DNA of 64,000 nt from CAXXOK01 sp963675655 (GTDB lineage: Bacteria > Bacillota > Clostridia > Christensenellales > Aristaeellaceae). Both the position numbers and the translations under genes were made by a program. Each line of letters starts with the position of its first letter. The first letter of the stretch is position 1. Below the pieces are notes generated by a model. It had not been told where the DNA came from, did no database searches, and was given only the letters and a program-made list of their open reading frames with translations. This document shows, piece by piece, positions 23,920 through 31,581 of the stretch. Location: positions 1,674,001-1,738,000 of the forward strand of contig OY776489.1 of NCBI GenBank assembly GCA_963675655.1, in the 5' to 3' direction.

Positions 23920-25606
23920 CGTTCTCCTCCTCCCGCGTCATCGGCAGCCTGACGGATACGCGGCTGCCGCCTTCTGGTTCGATGCTCGCAGTAATGCCGT
24001 ATTTACGCCCGAAATACAGCTTAATAATACTATCCACGTTGTACAGTCCCAGATGGCCGCCGTGCATTCGTTTGTTCGGACTGTTAAGCATGTCCAGCAC
24101 CTGCGCAGGGATACCGCAGCCGTTATCGGAAACTGTGATCACAAGCGATTCCTGCTCTTGCATCGCGGACAGCTTGATGAAACCATCGTTCTGGTTTCCT
24201 ATACCATGCAGGATGGCGTTTTCCACCAACGGCTGGAGCACAAGCTTTGGCACGAGACAGCTCTGGTATGCCTCCAGTACGTCAATTTCACAGGTAAAGC
24301 AGTTCTCAAACCGAACATTTTGAATGTTTACATAGTGTTCAACCAGGTCCAGTTCTTTTTGCAGGGGGATCAGATTGCTGCCGGTAATGCTCGAACGCAG
24401 GATGAAAGCGAGGTCCGTTGCCATCGCCGCGATTTCCGGAATGCGGTTTGTTGTCCCGAGCCATTTCATCGCGTCAAGTGTGTTGTATAGAAAATGCGGG
24501 TTCAGCTGCGCTTGCATCATCCGCAGGCGAGTATCGTTCAGCTCCTTCTGGCGCTGCACGGAGCGCTGCAGGTTGAGCGAATACTCCTGCGTCATCCGGT
24601 TAAAGCCTACGGCTAGTTTGCCCAGCTCATCCTCACGGTTTTCCCGCATGCGTACTGCAAACTGCCCGCGCTCCACCGCACCCATCGCAGAGCTCAATTC
24701 CTGTATCGGGCGGGACAGGTGACGGCTTAGCAGCCACGCGCCCCAAAAGCACAGAATCAGGCACAAAACACCCATAAGGATGCTGATAAAGTAGAACGCA
24801 TTGATAATGCTCGCGGTAAAGACTTTGGGCTTTTGCACGACGAGAAAGTATCCCGACAGGGTCTCCCGCTCTACGAAATAAGCAAATTCCCCGCCGCTGC
24901 CGGTCAGCTTTTTCCCGTCCCACAGCTGTTGACGGAGCATAACCGCTACCGTGTCTCCCAGCGTGGGCTGGGAGCTGTATAGCGGTTCCCAGCTGGTGTT
25001 CAGCAGCAATATATCCGCTGTTGTATCACTCGGGATAGAAAACAGCCGCTCTGTTTGCGTTTCATTAACGGCGAATACTGCATAACCTGCGATGGAACCG
25101 TCCGTATCCGGCACAGCCTGAGCCATATAGAACACGATATCGTCCGCGCCGTCGGCATAGACCGGCCCGTTGGTCTGGCTTGCCAAGCGCAGCACCCCCC
25201 AATTGGGTGAAAGCGTAGCGCTCGCATCGATGCCGTTGATTGCATAGCGGCAGACGCCTTCGGAATCGAACAGCCCGACGCCGGCATAAAACCCCGTGTC
25301 GGTCGCTGCCTGAAACAGCAGCGGGTACAGCGCGCCGGTTTCCCGGGTGTCCGCGGTCAACGCGCCGCGCACCGTATCATTCTGTGCCAGCAACGGCAGC
25401 GCATCACTTAGCGATTCTGTCAGCTCCGACAGGGCATCCCGTATCAGCGCTATCTGCTGCCGGGATTCCTGTGCGATTTTGGTTTCGCTGTGCGAAATCA
25501 GTATCGGCAGCATAATCACGTCACAGACCACCAGCGGCAGCAGCGATACGAGAAGCACCGTGTAAAAGATTCGTGTTTTGAAGGAACGACGTATCCAGTG
25601 CTTCAT
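23897..25606 (-). CDS. sensor histidine kinase (YesM/LytS-like, HptS-like)
   Basis: A 569-residue membrane kinase: TM1 near residues 15-35, an extracellular sensor domain of about 230 residues, TM2 near 265-290, a HAMP segment (LLSRHLSRPIQELSSAM), the His-kinase box MQAQLNPHFLYNTLDAMKWL with the phosphorylatable His, and an ATP-binding domain (LVLQPLVENAILHGI; VSDNGCGIP; HLGLYNVDSII). The ATG at 25606 lies 1 base after the stop of the sensor binding protein with GGGGG upstream. The order binding protein-kinase-regulator matches systems such as HptARS that sense external hexose phosphate through a binding protein. Confidence 0.92.
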   Translation of the reverse strand: MKHWIRRSFKTRIFYTVLLVSLLPLVVCDVIMLPILISHSETKIAQESRQQIALIRDALSELTESLSDALPLLAQNDTVRGALTADTRETGALYPLLFQAATDTGFYAGVGLFDSEGVCRYAINGIDASATLSPNWGVLRLASQTNGPVYADGADDIVFYMAQAVPDTDGSIAGYAVFAVNETQTERLFSIPSDTTADILLLNTSWEPLYSSQPTLGDTVAVMLRQQLWDGKKLTGSGGEFAYFVERETLSGYFLVVQKPKVFTASIINAFYFISILMGVLCLILCFWGAWLLSRHLSRPIQELSSAMGAVERGQFAVRMRENREDELGKLAVGFNRMTQEYSLNLQRSVQRQKELNDTRLRMMQAQLNPHFLYNTLDAMKWLGTTNRIPEIAAMATDLAFILRSSITGSNLIPLQKELDLVEHYVNIQNVRFENCFTCEIDVLEAYQSCLVPKLVLQPLVENAILHGIGNQNDGFIKLSAMQEQESLVITVSDNGCGIPAQVLDMLNSPNKRMHGGHLGLYNVDSIIKLYFGRKYGITASIEPEGGSRVSVRLPMTREEENDAQDYDR

Positions 25607-25607
25607 A

Positions 25608-26609
25608 TCATTCCCCCGCAATCAGCGCGTTCCATTGCGCAAGGATGGCGTCTTTCTGGTCGCTGGCCCATTGAATATCATAATCCAGCAGCTTTATCTC
25701 CTGCGCCTGTGTATCCTCGTCAGCTAGTGATGTAAGCACCGAATGCCGGAAATAGGTGGTAATCAACCGACGTTGTACATCTTCTCCCAGTACGAAGCGG
25801 AGAAAGGCCAGGGCGTTCTCCAAATGTGCGCAGTCTTTGACGACGGCGATGCCGTCCGGCACGCTGCTGGTGCCCTCTGTGGGGTACACAATGCCGATGT
25901 CCTCACCGGCTGCGATACCCTTAAGCGCGGTTTCCTCCAGCGTGATCCCGATGACGCAGTCACCGTCGGACACTGCTCCCACCACATCGCCGGAGCTGCT
26001 TAGCAGCTTTCCGCCAAGGTTTTGGTAAAACAACCGCAGAGTATCTTCGTCGTTACCCGGTATCGCCAGCAACAGCGTAATCAGCGCCGTATAGCTAGAG
26101 CCCGACACATCGGGCTTGGCATAGGCGATGCGCCCTCTCCACTGGCTATCAAGCAAATCGGCCCAGCTTTCCGGCGGCTGCGCAACCAGCTTGCTGTTGT
26201 AGATCAATACAATTGGCAACATGGAAAACGGCAGCCATTTACTACCTGCAGCGGCATGGGTATTCAGTTCCACGCCGATACTCGCCGGGAGCTCCATAAA
26301 ATAGTCGCCGTAAGCGTTCAGGCTTTCCACACCGCCGCCGAACATCAGGTCGGCTTGCGGGTAATCGCTCTCCAGTGCGATCTGCTTAAGCATATCGTTG
26401 GTGCCTCCGGAGACCACCTGTATCCAGATACCCGTGCGCTGCTCAAATTCGAGGATGATGGGTTGGTAGATTTCCACTTTGTGAGAAGTGTATATCACCA
26501 GCCTCCGGTCATCGGCCGGAGCATAGTTATCAACAGACACCGCGGATACACAAGCTGGGCTAACCGCCAGCATAAGGCAAAGCAGTATTGCGGCAATACG
26601 CAATTTCAT
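25608..26609 (-). CDS. sensor-type solute-binding protein (HptA/AfuA-like)
   Basis: A 333-residue binding protein with signal peptide (MKLRIAAILLCLMLAVSPACVSA). It has the type-2 fold of the Fe(III)/hexose-phosphate group: RLVIYTSHKVEIYQPIILEF at the start, ERTG-like FEQRTGIWIQVVSGG, WADLLDSQWRGRIAYAKPDV and VPDGIAVVKDCAHLENALAF. GTGGAGGAG precedes the ATG. As the first gene of a three-gene unit with kinase and regulator it probably presents the ligand to the kinase rather than to the transporter. The iron-binding tyrosine pair of true FbpA proteins is not evident, which favours a non-iron ligand. Confidence 0.87.
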   Translation of the reverse strand: MKLRIAAILLCLMLAVSPACVSAVSVDNYAPADDRRLVIYTSHKVEIYQPIILEFEQRTGIWIQVVSGGTNDMLKQIALESDYPQADLMFGGGVESLNAYGDYFMELPASIGVELNTHAAAGSKWLPFSMLPIVLIYNSKLVAQPPESWADLLDSQWRGRIAYAKPDVSGSSYTALITLLLAIPGNDEDTLRLFYQNLGGKLLSSSGDVVGAVSDGDCVIGITLEETALKGIAAGEDIGIVYPTEGTSSVPDGIAVVKDCAHLENALAFLRFVLGEDVQRRLITTYFRHSVLTSLADEDTQAQEIKLLDYDIQWASDQKDAILAQWNALIAGE

Positions 26610-26655
26610 GGGTGCTCCTCCACTGTATGTTTGTTACGTCCGGATGGTTCCTAAC

Positions 26656-26685
26656 ATTATAGCACCAACTGGCTGTCCGCTGCAA
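26656..26685 (-). promoter_or_regulatory. promoter of the sensor operon
   Basis: Minus strand TTGCAG (26685-26680), 18-base spacer, TATAAT (26661-26656), about 50 bases upstream of the binding-protein ATG. Confidence 0.75.
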
Positions 26686-26776
26686 TTTACATCCATGATA
26701 ATCAAAAGATAGGGCTTATGAACGAAGTGATAAGCGTCGAGCGTATCGCAATGGGAATAGAATGATACCTGTGAAT

Positions 26777-26820
26777 AAAAAAATACCCGGCAGGCGAACA
26801 AATAAGTGTTCGACTACCGG
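26777..26820 (-). terminator. ancestral terminator of tRNA-Ala, now separated from its gene
   Basis: Imperfect stem CCGGCAGGCGAACA (26787-26800) / TGTTCGACTACCGG (26807-26820), followed on the minus strand by a T-rich run (26785-26777). It directly follows the duplicated tRNA 3' end, as it would have followed the intact tRNA before the insertion. Confidence 0.75.
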
Positions 26821-26826
26821 ATTGAA

Positions 26827-26872
26827 TGGTGGAGCATAGGAGACTCGAACTCCTGACCCCAACACTGCCAGT
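26827..26872 (-). repeat. att site: duplicated 3' half of tRNA-Ala(GGC)
   Basis: 46 bases identical to 30282-30327, the 3' half of the intact tRNA gene (anticodon loop, variable loop, T arm, acceptor 3' strand, CCA). The match ends exactly before the 5' half, so this is an integration footprint, not a functional tRNA. Confidence 0.95.
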
Positions 26873-26888
26873 AAGCAGATGAGCTAAT

Positions 26889-26989
26889 TATCTAGAATCA
26901 TCTATTGCGTGTAAGTGTTGAAATATAAGGGATTTCTTGCCTTTATCTATTATCTAGCAATATCTAAAATCATCCACGTTGCAACAGTA
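26889..26989. repeat. short direct repeats at the island left end
   Basis: TATCTAGAATCATC (26889-26902) recurs as TATCTAAAATCATC (26961-26974), and GTTGCAACAGTA (26978-26989) recurs near the right end at 30188 and 30200. Possible integrase arm sites. Confidence 0.5.
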
Positions 26990-27141
26990 ATTATATGTTT
27001 TTGAAAAACCCTATTATTTCTATTATTATTAATTACTTAAGCCTACTGTGTTCTTTTTTAAACGACCGGAATTTTCACATGAGCAAGAGTATTGTTCTAC
27101 ATTGTCGTTCGCATTAGCAAGCAATTATTGTGAATGTGTGA

Positions 27142-27170
27142 TTGACGTAAACCAAACCTCATAGTATTCT
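27142..27170 (+). promoter_or_regulatory. promoter of the helicase-nuclease gene
   Basis: TTGACG, 17-base spacer, TATTCT; about 85 bases before the ATG. Confidence 0.65.
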
Positions 27171-27256
27171 TTTTATAAGATAAATATCATGTTGCCATTA
27201 TGGCAAGAGTTATGAAAACAATAGGGTTTAGACATATAGAAGTAGAGGTGAATGAT

Positions 27257-29815
27257 ATGCCCATTGATTTCTCAAGGTTAACTCCATCACATAGTCAAGA
27301 AATGCTTGAACCTAGAGACGTGTTTATGGCTTTGCCAAAAAGAAACAAAGCTTTTAACTATCCGCGCGACGTACAAACCGAAGTTTGGAAACAGTGGTTT
27401 GATATCCGCAACAATAAGAATGCAATCATAAAAATGAATACCGGTAGCGGTAAAACCATTGTGGGATTAACAATTCTGCAAAGCTGTTTAAATGAAGACA
27501 AAGGTCCTGCCGTTTATATTGTGCCGGACAACTATCTAGTACAGCAAGTTTGTACAGAAGCTAAGAAGCTTGGCATAAAAGTAGCTGCGGATACATATGA
27601 TTCGAATGGAACACGCATTGATAGAGGCGAGGATGACTATCACTTCAAAACTGGGAAAGCCATACTAGTTGCAAATATTCATAAACTTGTAAATGGTAAA
27701 AGTATTTTCGGAATGCGAAAAAGCGGGAACATTGAGATTGGAAGCATAATCATAGATGATGTGCACGCTTGCTTGGATACCATAGAGCAACAACATACCA
27801 TACGCATTGTGCCATCGCTTCATTTGTATGATGACATCATAACATTGTTTTCGCAACATGAGGAGGTTATCGAAAGCCAGTCTTTCGTAGATATCAAAGA
27901 AAAAGCTGATCCTCGCCTCAGTTATCTCGTGCCATTCTGGGTGTGGCAGAGAGAATGCAAGAATATATATGGCATGTTGACTGAGCCTCAATATGCGGAG
28001 GAAGCATTTGTTTTATTCAATTTGCCACTTATGTACGACAACTGGAACACATGTAACTGTGTTGTTTCGGCGCGCTGTATTGAATTGACTTTGAAGGGGA
28101 TACCGATTAAAAAGATTGGTTGTTTTGAAAGGGCTAAAAGGCGTATTTTTATGAGTGCTACACTTGCGGATGATAGTGTTTTCGTTTCTGCCCTAGGCAT
28201 CAAGCCCACAGACATTGCTAACATTATAACACCAGAAAAGGCAAGTGATATAGGTGAAAGGTTAATGCTGTTTCCAAAACACTTGAACTCACGAATAACA
28301 GATGAGCAGGTAAAACAGCAGCTTGCCAATATCTCTAGGGAACATAATGTTGTTGTGATTGTTCCATCTTTCGAGAGAGCGCAATTCTGGTCTGATGTAA
28401 ATCCACAGCAGATATTATCCTCAAGTGCGAAAAATATTGAAAGCGGTGTTGAACGCTTAAAAAGTGAAGAACTCGTTGGACTGACAATTCTTATTAATAA
28501 ATATGATGGTATTGATTTGCCTGACGATGCATGCAGAGTCTTGGTTCTTGATGGATTACCTATGATGAGAAGCGAATATGATGTTGTTATTCAGGACATG
28601 AATTCACTTGATAAAAGAATATGTAGAGAACAGATTCAAAAGATTGAGCAAGGTATGGGAAGAGGTGTTCGCTCAAATAATGATTATTGTGTTGTAGTAT
28701 TCATGGGTGATCGGCTAGCTGATGCAATTGTCAATCAACGCGGTGATCAGTTCTTTAGCTCAGCCACAAGAGAGCAATTCCATCTTTCGAAACGGCTATG
28801 GGAACAACTAATGGATACTGGTAGAAAACCGAGTATTAGCGATGTTTTCGCGTTGGCGAATCATCTTCTAGATCGAAACCAAGAATGGATAAATACTAGT
28901 AAAGCCGTTTTAGCAAATGTCGAATATTCAAGATCAGTGAATGTCGATCCAATTATTCTATCTATGAGAAATGCATTTGAGCGTGATTGTTTGGGTCTAT
29001 ATGAAGAGGCTTTTTCTATTATCGAAACTGAAAAAAACAATACACAAGAACCAAAAGCTAAAGGCCTTCTCATGCAGTATATGGCGGAGTATAGAAATTT
29101 CTCAAACCCAGCGCAAGCACAAGAACTGCTATTATCAGCACGAAACTTAAATGAGGCTTTAATGAAGCCTATTAGGGGAATGCAATTTACAAAATTACTT
29201 AGCCAGCCAGACAGCCAAGCAATGCATGCCATAGAGCATTTGAAAAATAGCGGTCTTTATGGAAATGACTATTTGCTAAATGTATCTTCAATATTAGAAA
29301 ACTTAGTATTTTCCAGTGATTCTGCGAACTCTTTTGAACAAGCCTTAAAGGATAGTTCTCAAATCATCGGAATTAGCGCATCCAGACCAGAAAAACAATA
29401 TGGTGGTAAAGCGCCCGATAACTTGTTAGCGCTTGGTAACTCAAATTATATAATTATTGAGTGTAAGAACGGTACTTCGTCAAATGAAATATCCAAACAT
29501 GACTGTAATCAGCTTCATGGTTCTGTCCAATGGTTTAAAAACCACTATCTTGATCATGGGCTTATAAATTATCCGGTTATGATTCATAACAGCAACATAT
29601 TTGGAGATTCTGCTTCACCAAGCGATAACTTTCGCATTATGACTCCTGATTTGCTGAGTGATTTTTGTGCGGCAATCAAGAAATTTGCAGAAGCAATGAC
29701 TCGGAATGATATAATTTCAAGAACAAGTGAAGTAGAAAATCTGCTAAAGCATTTGCACCTAAATGGAACACAGATTATTCAAACATATACACAGCAATTC
29801 AAGAGAAGATCATAA
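27257..29815 (+). CDS. DEAD/DEAH-type helicase fused to a PD-(D/E)xK-like nuclease domain; candidate anti-phage protein
   Basis: An 852-residue protein. The N-terminal superfamily 2 helicase has motif I MNTGSGKT (residues 60-67), motif II as DDVH (167-170) in place of DEAH, motif III MSATLAD, and a motif VI-like EQGMGRGVRSN. A helical middle part follows. The C-terminus has a restriction-like core: PD at about 720-721 (APDNLLALGN), a beta-strand IIIECKNG carrying E735-x-K737, and a downstream QLHGSVQWF helix. The ATG at 27257 has GAGGTG six bases upstream; the frame opens at 27200 but without a ribosome site. Codon use is strikingly AT-rich against all neighbours, and it is the sole gene of a tRNA-Ala island. 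I do not recognise it as a named defence system; the role in phage or plasmid defence is inferred. Confidence 0.8.
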   Translation: MPIDFSRLTPSHSQEMLEPRDVFMALPKRNKAFNYPRDVQTEVWKQWFDIRNNKNAIIKMNTGSGKTIVGLTILQSCLNEDKGPAVYIVPDNYLVQQVCTEAKKLGIKVAADTYDSNGTRIDRGEDDYHFKTGKAILVANIHKLVNGKSIFGMRKSGNIEIGSIIIDDVHACLDTIEQQHTIRIVPSLHLYDDIITLFSQHEEVIESQSFVDIKEKADPRLSYLVPFWVWQRECKNIYGMLTEPQYAEEAFVLFNLPLMYDNWNTCNCVVSARCIELTLKGIPIKKIGCFERAKRRIFMSATLADDSVFVSALGIKPTDIANIITPEKASDIGERLMLFPKHLNSRITDEQVKQQLANISREHNVVVIVPSFERAQFWSDVNPQQILSSSAKNIESGVERLKSEELVGLTILINKYDGIDLPDDACRVLVLDGLPMMRSEYDVVIQDMNSLDKRICREQIQKIEQGMGRGVRSNNDYCVVVFMGDRLADAIVNQRGDQFFSSATREQFHLSKRLWEQLMDTGRKPSISDVFALANHLLDRNQEWINTSKAVLANVEYSRSVNVDPIILSMRNAFERDCLGLYEEAFSIIETEKNNTQEPKAKGLLMQYMAEYRNFSNPAQAQELLLSARNLNEALMKPIRGMQFTKLLSQPDSQAMHAIEHLKNSGLYGNDYLLNVSSILENLVFSSDSANSFEQALKDSSQIIGISASRPEKQYGGKAPDNLLALGNSNYIIIECKNGTSSNEISKHDCNQLHGSVQWFKNHYLDHGLINYPVMIHNSNIFGDSASPSDNFRIMTPDLLSDFCAAIKKFAEAMTRNDIISRTSEVENLLKHLHLNGTQIIQTYTQQFKRRS

Positions 29816-30281
29816 AATGTTATTTGAGAAAAGTTATTAAGTGCTGATAACTTATGGATACGATACATAGCAATGGATATGTTGAACGGGATTGACTATG
29901 TGAAAGGGCCAGAAAACATAGCTGCTGTTCAAATTATGCCATACTATATTATAATGAGTACCTAACAATGGAAATCTATGGTACTGAAGAGCTCGAGTCC
30001 AAGAGTACTGCCCTAAACTTCAGGAGGCATATCATTTATAATACCAAAAACGCAGAGATCGTTATTGTTTTTATCTGCATTCATATATAATGAAAACTAT
30101 AGGTGGTCATTTTTGCCTCTGAATAGTCGTGTGGGATTTGAAAATATTCGGCGAGAGATGCCCACCAACAAGGGGTATTTTGCGCGGGTTGCAACAGTTA
30201 TTGCAACAGTAGGCGATATTTTTATGATTTATAGCAAACAATAAAAAACCGGAAATCCTTAATTTAAAAAGGTTTCCGGTT
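29816..30281. other. right part of the island, non-coding
   Basis: About 466 AT-rich bases without a supported gene. It carries two near-copies of a TTGCAACAGT repeat (30188-30211) and ends in the hairpin that now terminates the tRNA. A decayed integrase tail cannot be excluded, but I see no conserved catalytic motif. Confidence 0.5.
30188..30211. repeat. TTGCAACAGT tandem repeat at the island right end
   Basis: GTTGCAACAGTT (30188-30199) then ATTGCAACAGTA (30200-30211); the same word occurs once at the left end (26978-26989) in the same orientation. Confidence 0.6.
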
Positions 30282-30282
30282 T
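30243..30282 (-). terminator. island-supplied terminator of tRNA-Ala
   Basis: AAACCGGAAA (30246-30255) pairs with TTTCCGGTTT (30273-30282); the minus strand continues TTTTTTAT. It abuts the CCA end, replacing the chromosomal terminator left behind at 26777-26820. Confidence 0.8.
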
Positions 30283-30357
30283 GGTGGAGCATAGGAGACT
30301 CGAACTCCTGACCCCAACACTGCCAGTGTTGTGCGCTACCAACTGCGCTAATGCCCC
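30282..30357 (-). tRNA. tRNA-Ala (anticodon GGC)
   Basis: A 76-base gene that folds fully: acceptor GGGGCAT/ATGCTCC with one G-U pair, D arm GCGC-AGTTGGTA-GCGC, anticodon stem CAACA/TGTTG with loop CTGGCAG (GGC reads GCC codons), T arm AGGAG-TTCGAGT-CTCCT, discriminator A and encoded CCA. Its 3' half is the attachment site of the island to the left. Confidence 0.97.
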
Positions 30358-30369
30358 ACAGCAGTAGAA

Positions 30370-30398
30370 ACTATATCATAGAATCACTCTTTTGTAAA
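30370..30398 (-). promoter_or_regulatory. promoter of tRNA-Ala
   Basis: Minus strand TTTACA (30398-30393), 17-base spacer, TATAGT (30375-30370), about 13 bases upstream of the mature 5' end. Confidence 0.8.
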
Positions 30399-30732
30399 GA
30401 GAAATTTGAAAAACGCTGTCTGTTTTTTATGGGTTTCATGGTATGCTGCGGGCAATGGATGCGCAGGGTTGCGGCGCAAAGCGGTTGCCCGGATGAACAA
30501 CCGCTTTGCTATGGTCACATGGGATAAAACGGATGCGTAACAACACACTGATGACGCGATCGTACCGTGTGTGAGAACGTAAGCGATACCTGCGGGTTTT
30601 ACCCGCGCTATCCGGCAAAACAGAGCGGCTCCGGTGCCGGATGGATAGTGATCAACAGATGCTGGTTGGAATGGTAAAGACTGCACAACAACGGATGTAA
30701 TAGGGAGACTTTGCCGCTAAAAATATATGCGC
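30399..30732. other. intergenic region between tRNA-Ala and the MerR gene
   Basis: No gene or site recognised; frames on the minus strand (30384-30686) lack ribosome sites and family resemblance. Confidence 0.5.
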
Positions 30733-30762
30733 TTGACATGGAGTGAACGCCATGGCTAAGAT
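30733..30762 (+). promoter_or_regulatory. MerR-type promoter/operator of the regulator's own gene
   Basis: TTGACA (30733-30738), an 18-base spacer holding most of the inverted repeat CATGGAGT-GA-ACGCCATG (30737-30754, one mismatch), then TAAGAT (30757-30762). Long spacers with a central dyad are the hallmark of MerR-controlled promoters. It closely matches the operator at 31269-31286. Confidence 0.75.
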
Positions 30763-30796
30763 AGGAAAGGGGAGAACCCCGCAAGGAGGAATGTGC

Positions 30797-31180
30797 ATGA
30801 CGATTTCACAGGTGAGCGAACGCTACGGCCTTTCGGCGGATACGCTGCGTTATTACGAGCGTATTCACCTGATACCGGCCATCGAGCGTACGGCCAGCGG
30901 AATCCGCAATTATACGGAGGAGGATTGCCACTGGGTGGAACACATCAAATGTATGCGCTCAGCCGGGGTTACCGTGGAAACTCTGGTCGAATATGTGGCG
31001 CTGTTCCACCGGGGCGCATCCACAATTGCCAAGCGTAAAGCCCTTTTGTTGCAGCAGCGGGAGCAGATTGTGGAGCGTATTGAAGAGCTGAATAAAGTAC
31101 TGGAACGGCTGGACTGGAAGCTGGAAGGGTACGAAGAACGCATGCTCAAGTGTGAACACGGGCTGGTGTGTAAAAAGTAA
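30797..31180 (+). CDS. MerR family regulator (NmlR/AdhR-like)
   Basis: A 127-residue regulator with N-terminal helix-turn-helix TISQVSERYGLSADTLRYYE and wing IPAIERTASGIRNYTEEDC, then a coiled dimerisation helix (residues about 75-115). The ATG at 30797 follows AGGAGG by 7 bases; ATGs at 30743 and 30791 are mis-spaced, and the transcript itself likely starts near 30769. This class (AdhR, NmlR) senses reactive aldehydes or thiol stress through a cysteine; here cysteines occur at the DNA-binding/dimer junction (EEDCHW, IKCMR) and near the C-terminus (LKCEHGLVC). Likely controls itself and the aldo/keto reductase. Confidence 0.88.
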   Translation: MTISQVSERYGLSADTLRYYERIHLIPAIERTASGIRNYTEEDCHWVEHIKCMRSAGVTVETLVEYVALFHRGASTIAKRKALLLQQREQIVERIEELNKVLERLDWKLEGYEERMLKCEHGLVCKK

Positions 31181-31264
31181 CCAGCAGTGACGATGGATGG
31201 ATACGGGCAGGCTCCTCATGGGGGAGTCTGTCTATAATTTTATCATATTTTTGATGGAAACACC

Positions 31265-31295
31265 TTGACTTGGAGTGGACTCCAAGGATTATGAT
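31265..31295 (+). promoter_or_regulatory. MerR-controlled promoter/operator of the aldo/keto reductase unit
   Basis: TTGACT (31265-31270), 19-base spacer, TATGAT (31290-31295). The perfect 8-bp inverted repeat CTTGGAGT-GG-ACTCCAAG (31269-31286) fills the spacer. The over-long spacer and dyad are the known layout for MerR activation by DNA twisting. Confidence 0.88.
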
Positions 31296-31366
31296 AAACA
31301 GGATTGAGTGCGGCAAGGGAACATACCGGAGAAGCAAAAAATACCATAGCGGTGGGGGAACGTGCG

Positions 31367-31567
31367 ATGGCGTCCGGTATTTTCCGTTTCGCGGCAGGCG
31401 CGGAGCGAAGCGATATAGCAAGGCGATTTTCGGCAGCTTTCATGGGGAACAGACTCGACCCTGCGGATGGCTGCCCGTTCATCGTTACAAAGATGCTGCC
31501 TTTTGCGGACGCCCAACCGCTGCTATTCGCAATGGTAAGGAAAATTGAAAGGCGCACAGAACAATAG
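31367..31567 (+). CDS. possible small protein, family not recognised
   Basis: A 66-residue frame starting MASGIFRFAAGAERSDIARR and ending VRKIERRTEQ, preceded by GGGGG eight bases before the ATG and ending 14 bases before the reductase gene. It lies in a transcript started at the MerR promoter. No domain, signal or membrane segment is evident, and the opposite strand is also open, so it may be spurious. Confidence 0.3.
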   Translation: MASGIFRFAAGAERSDIARRFSAAFMGNRLDPADGCPFIVTKMLPFADAQPLLFAMVRKIERRTEQ

Positions 31568-31581
31568 GAGAGGAAAGAAGA

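Larger units (their letters stand above)
26610..27256. other. intergenic region containing the island left end
   Basis: Holds, in order, the sensor-operon promoter, the ancestral tRNA terminator (26777-26820), the duplicated 3' half of tRNA-Ala (26827-26872), short direct repeats and the promoter of the helicase-nuclease gene. Beyond 26873 the base composition turns strongly AT-rich. Confidence 0.8.
26827..30327. mobile_element. small island (about 3.45 kb) integrated in tRNA-Ala(GGC), no integrase
   Basis: Bounded by identical 46-bp repeats (26827-26872 and 30282-30327), in the arrangement made by tyrosine integrases that use the 3' end of a tRNA gene: the tRNA is intact at the right end and only its 3' half remains at the left. 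The interior is much more AT-rich than the flanks. The only gene is the helicase-nuclease at 27257. No integrase or excisionase is recognisable, so it fits a cis-mobilizable element that relies on a related integrase elsewhere, or a decayed larger element. Confidence 0.85.
31181..31581. other. leader between the MerR gene and the aldo/keto reductase
   Basis: Contains the MerR promoter and about 285 transcribed bases before the reductase ATG, with one small open frame of uncertain status (31367-31567). Confidence 0.5.

Noticed and set aside
26827..26872. A second tRNA gene
   Set aside because: Only the 3' half is present; the 5' half (D arm and acceptor 5' strand) is missing, so it is an attachment-site duplicate.
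30107..30292. 61-codon minus-strand frame, possible integrase tail
   Set aside because: It runs into the tRNA gene, has no catalytic motif and no ribosome site; the cysteine/asparagine run comes from the TTGCAACAGT repeat.
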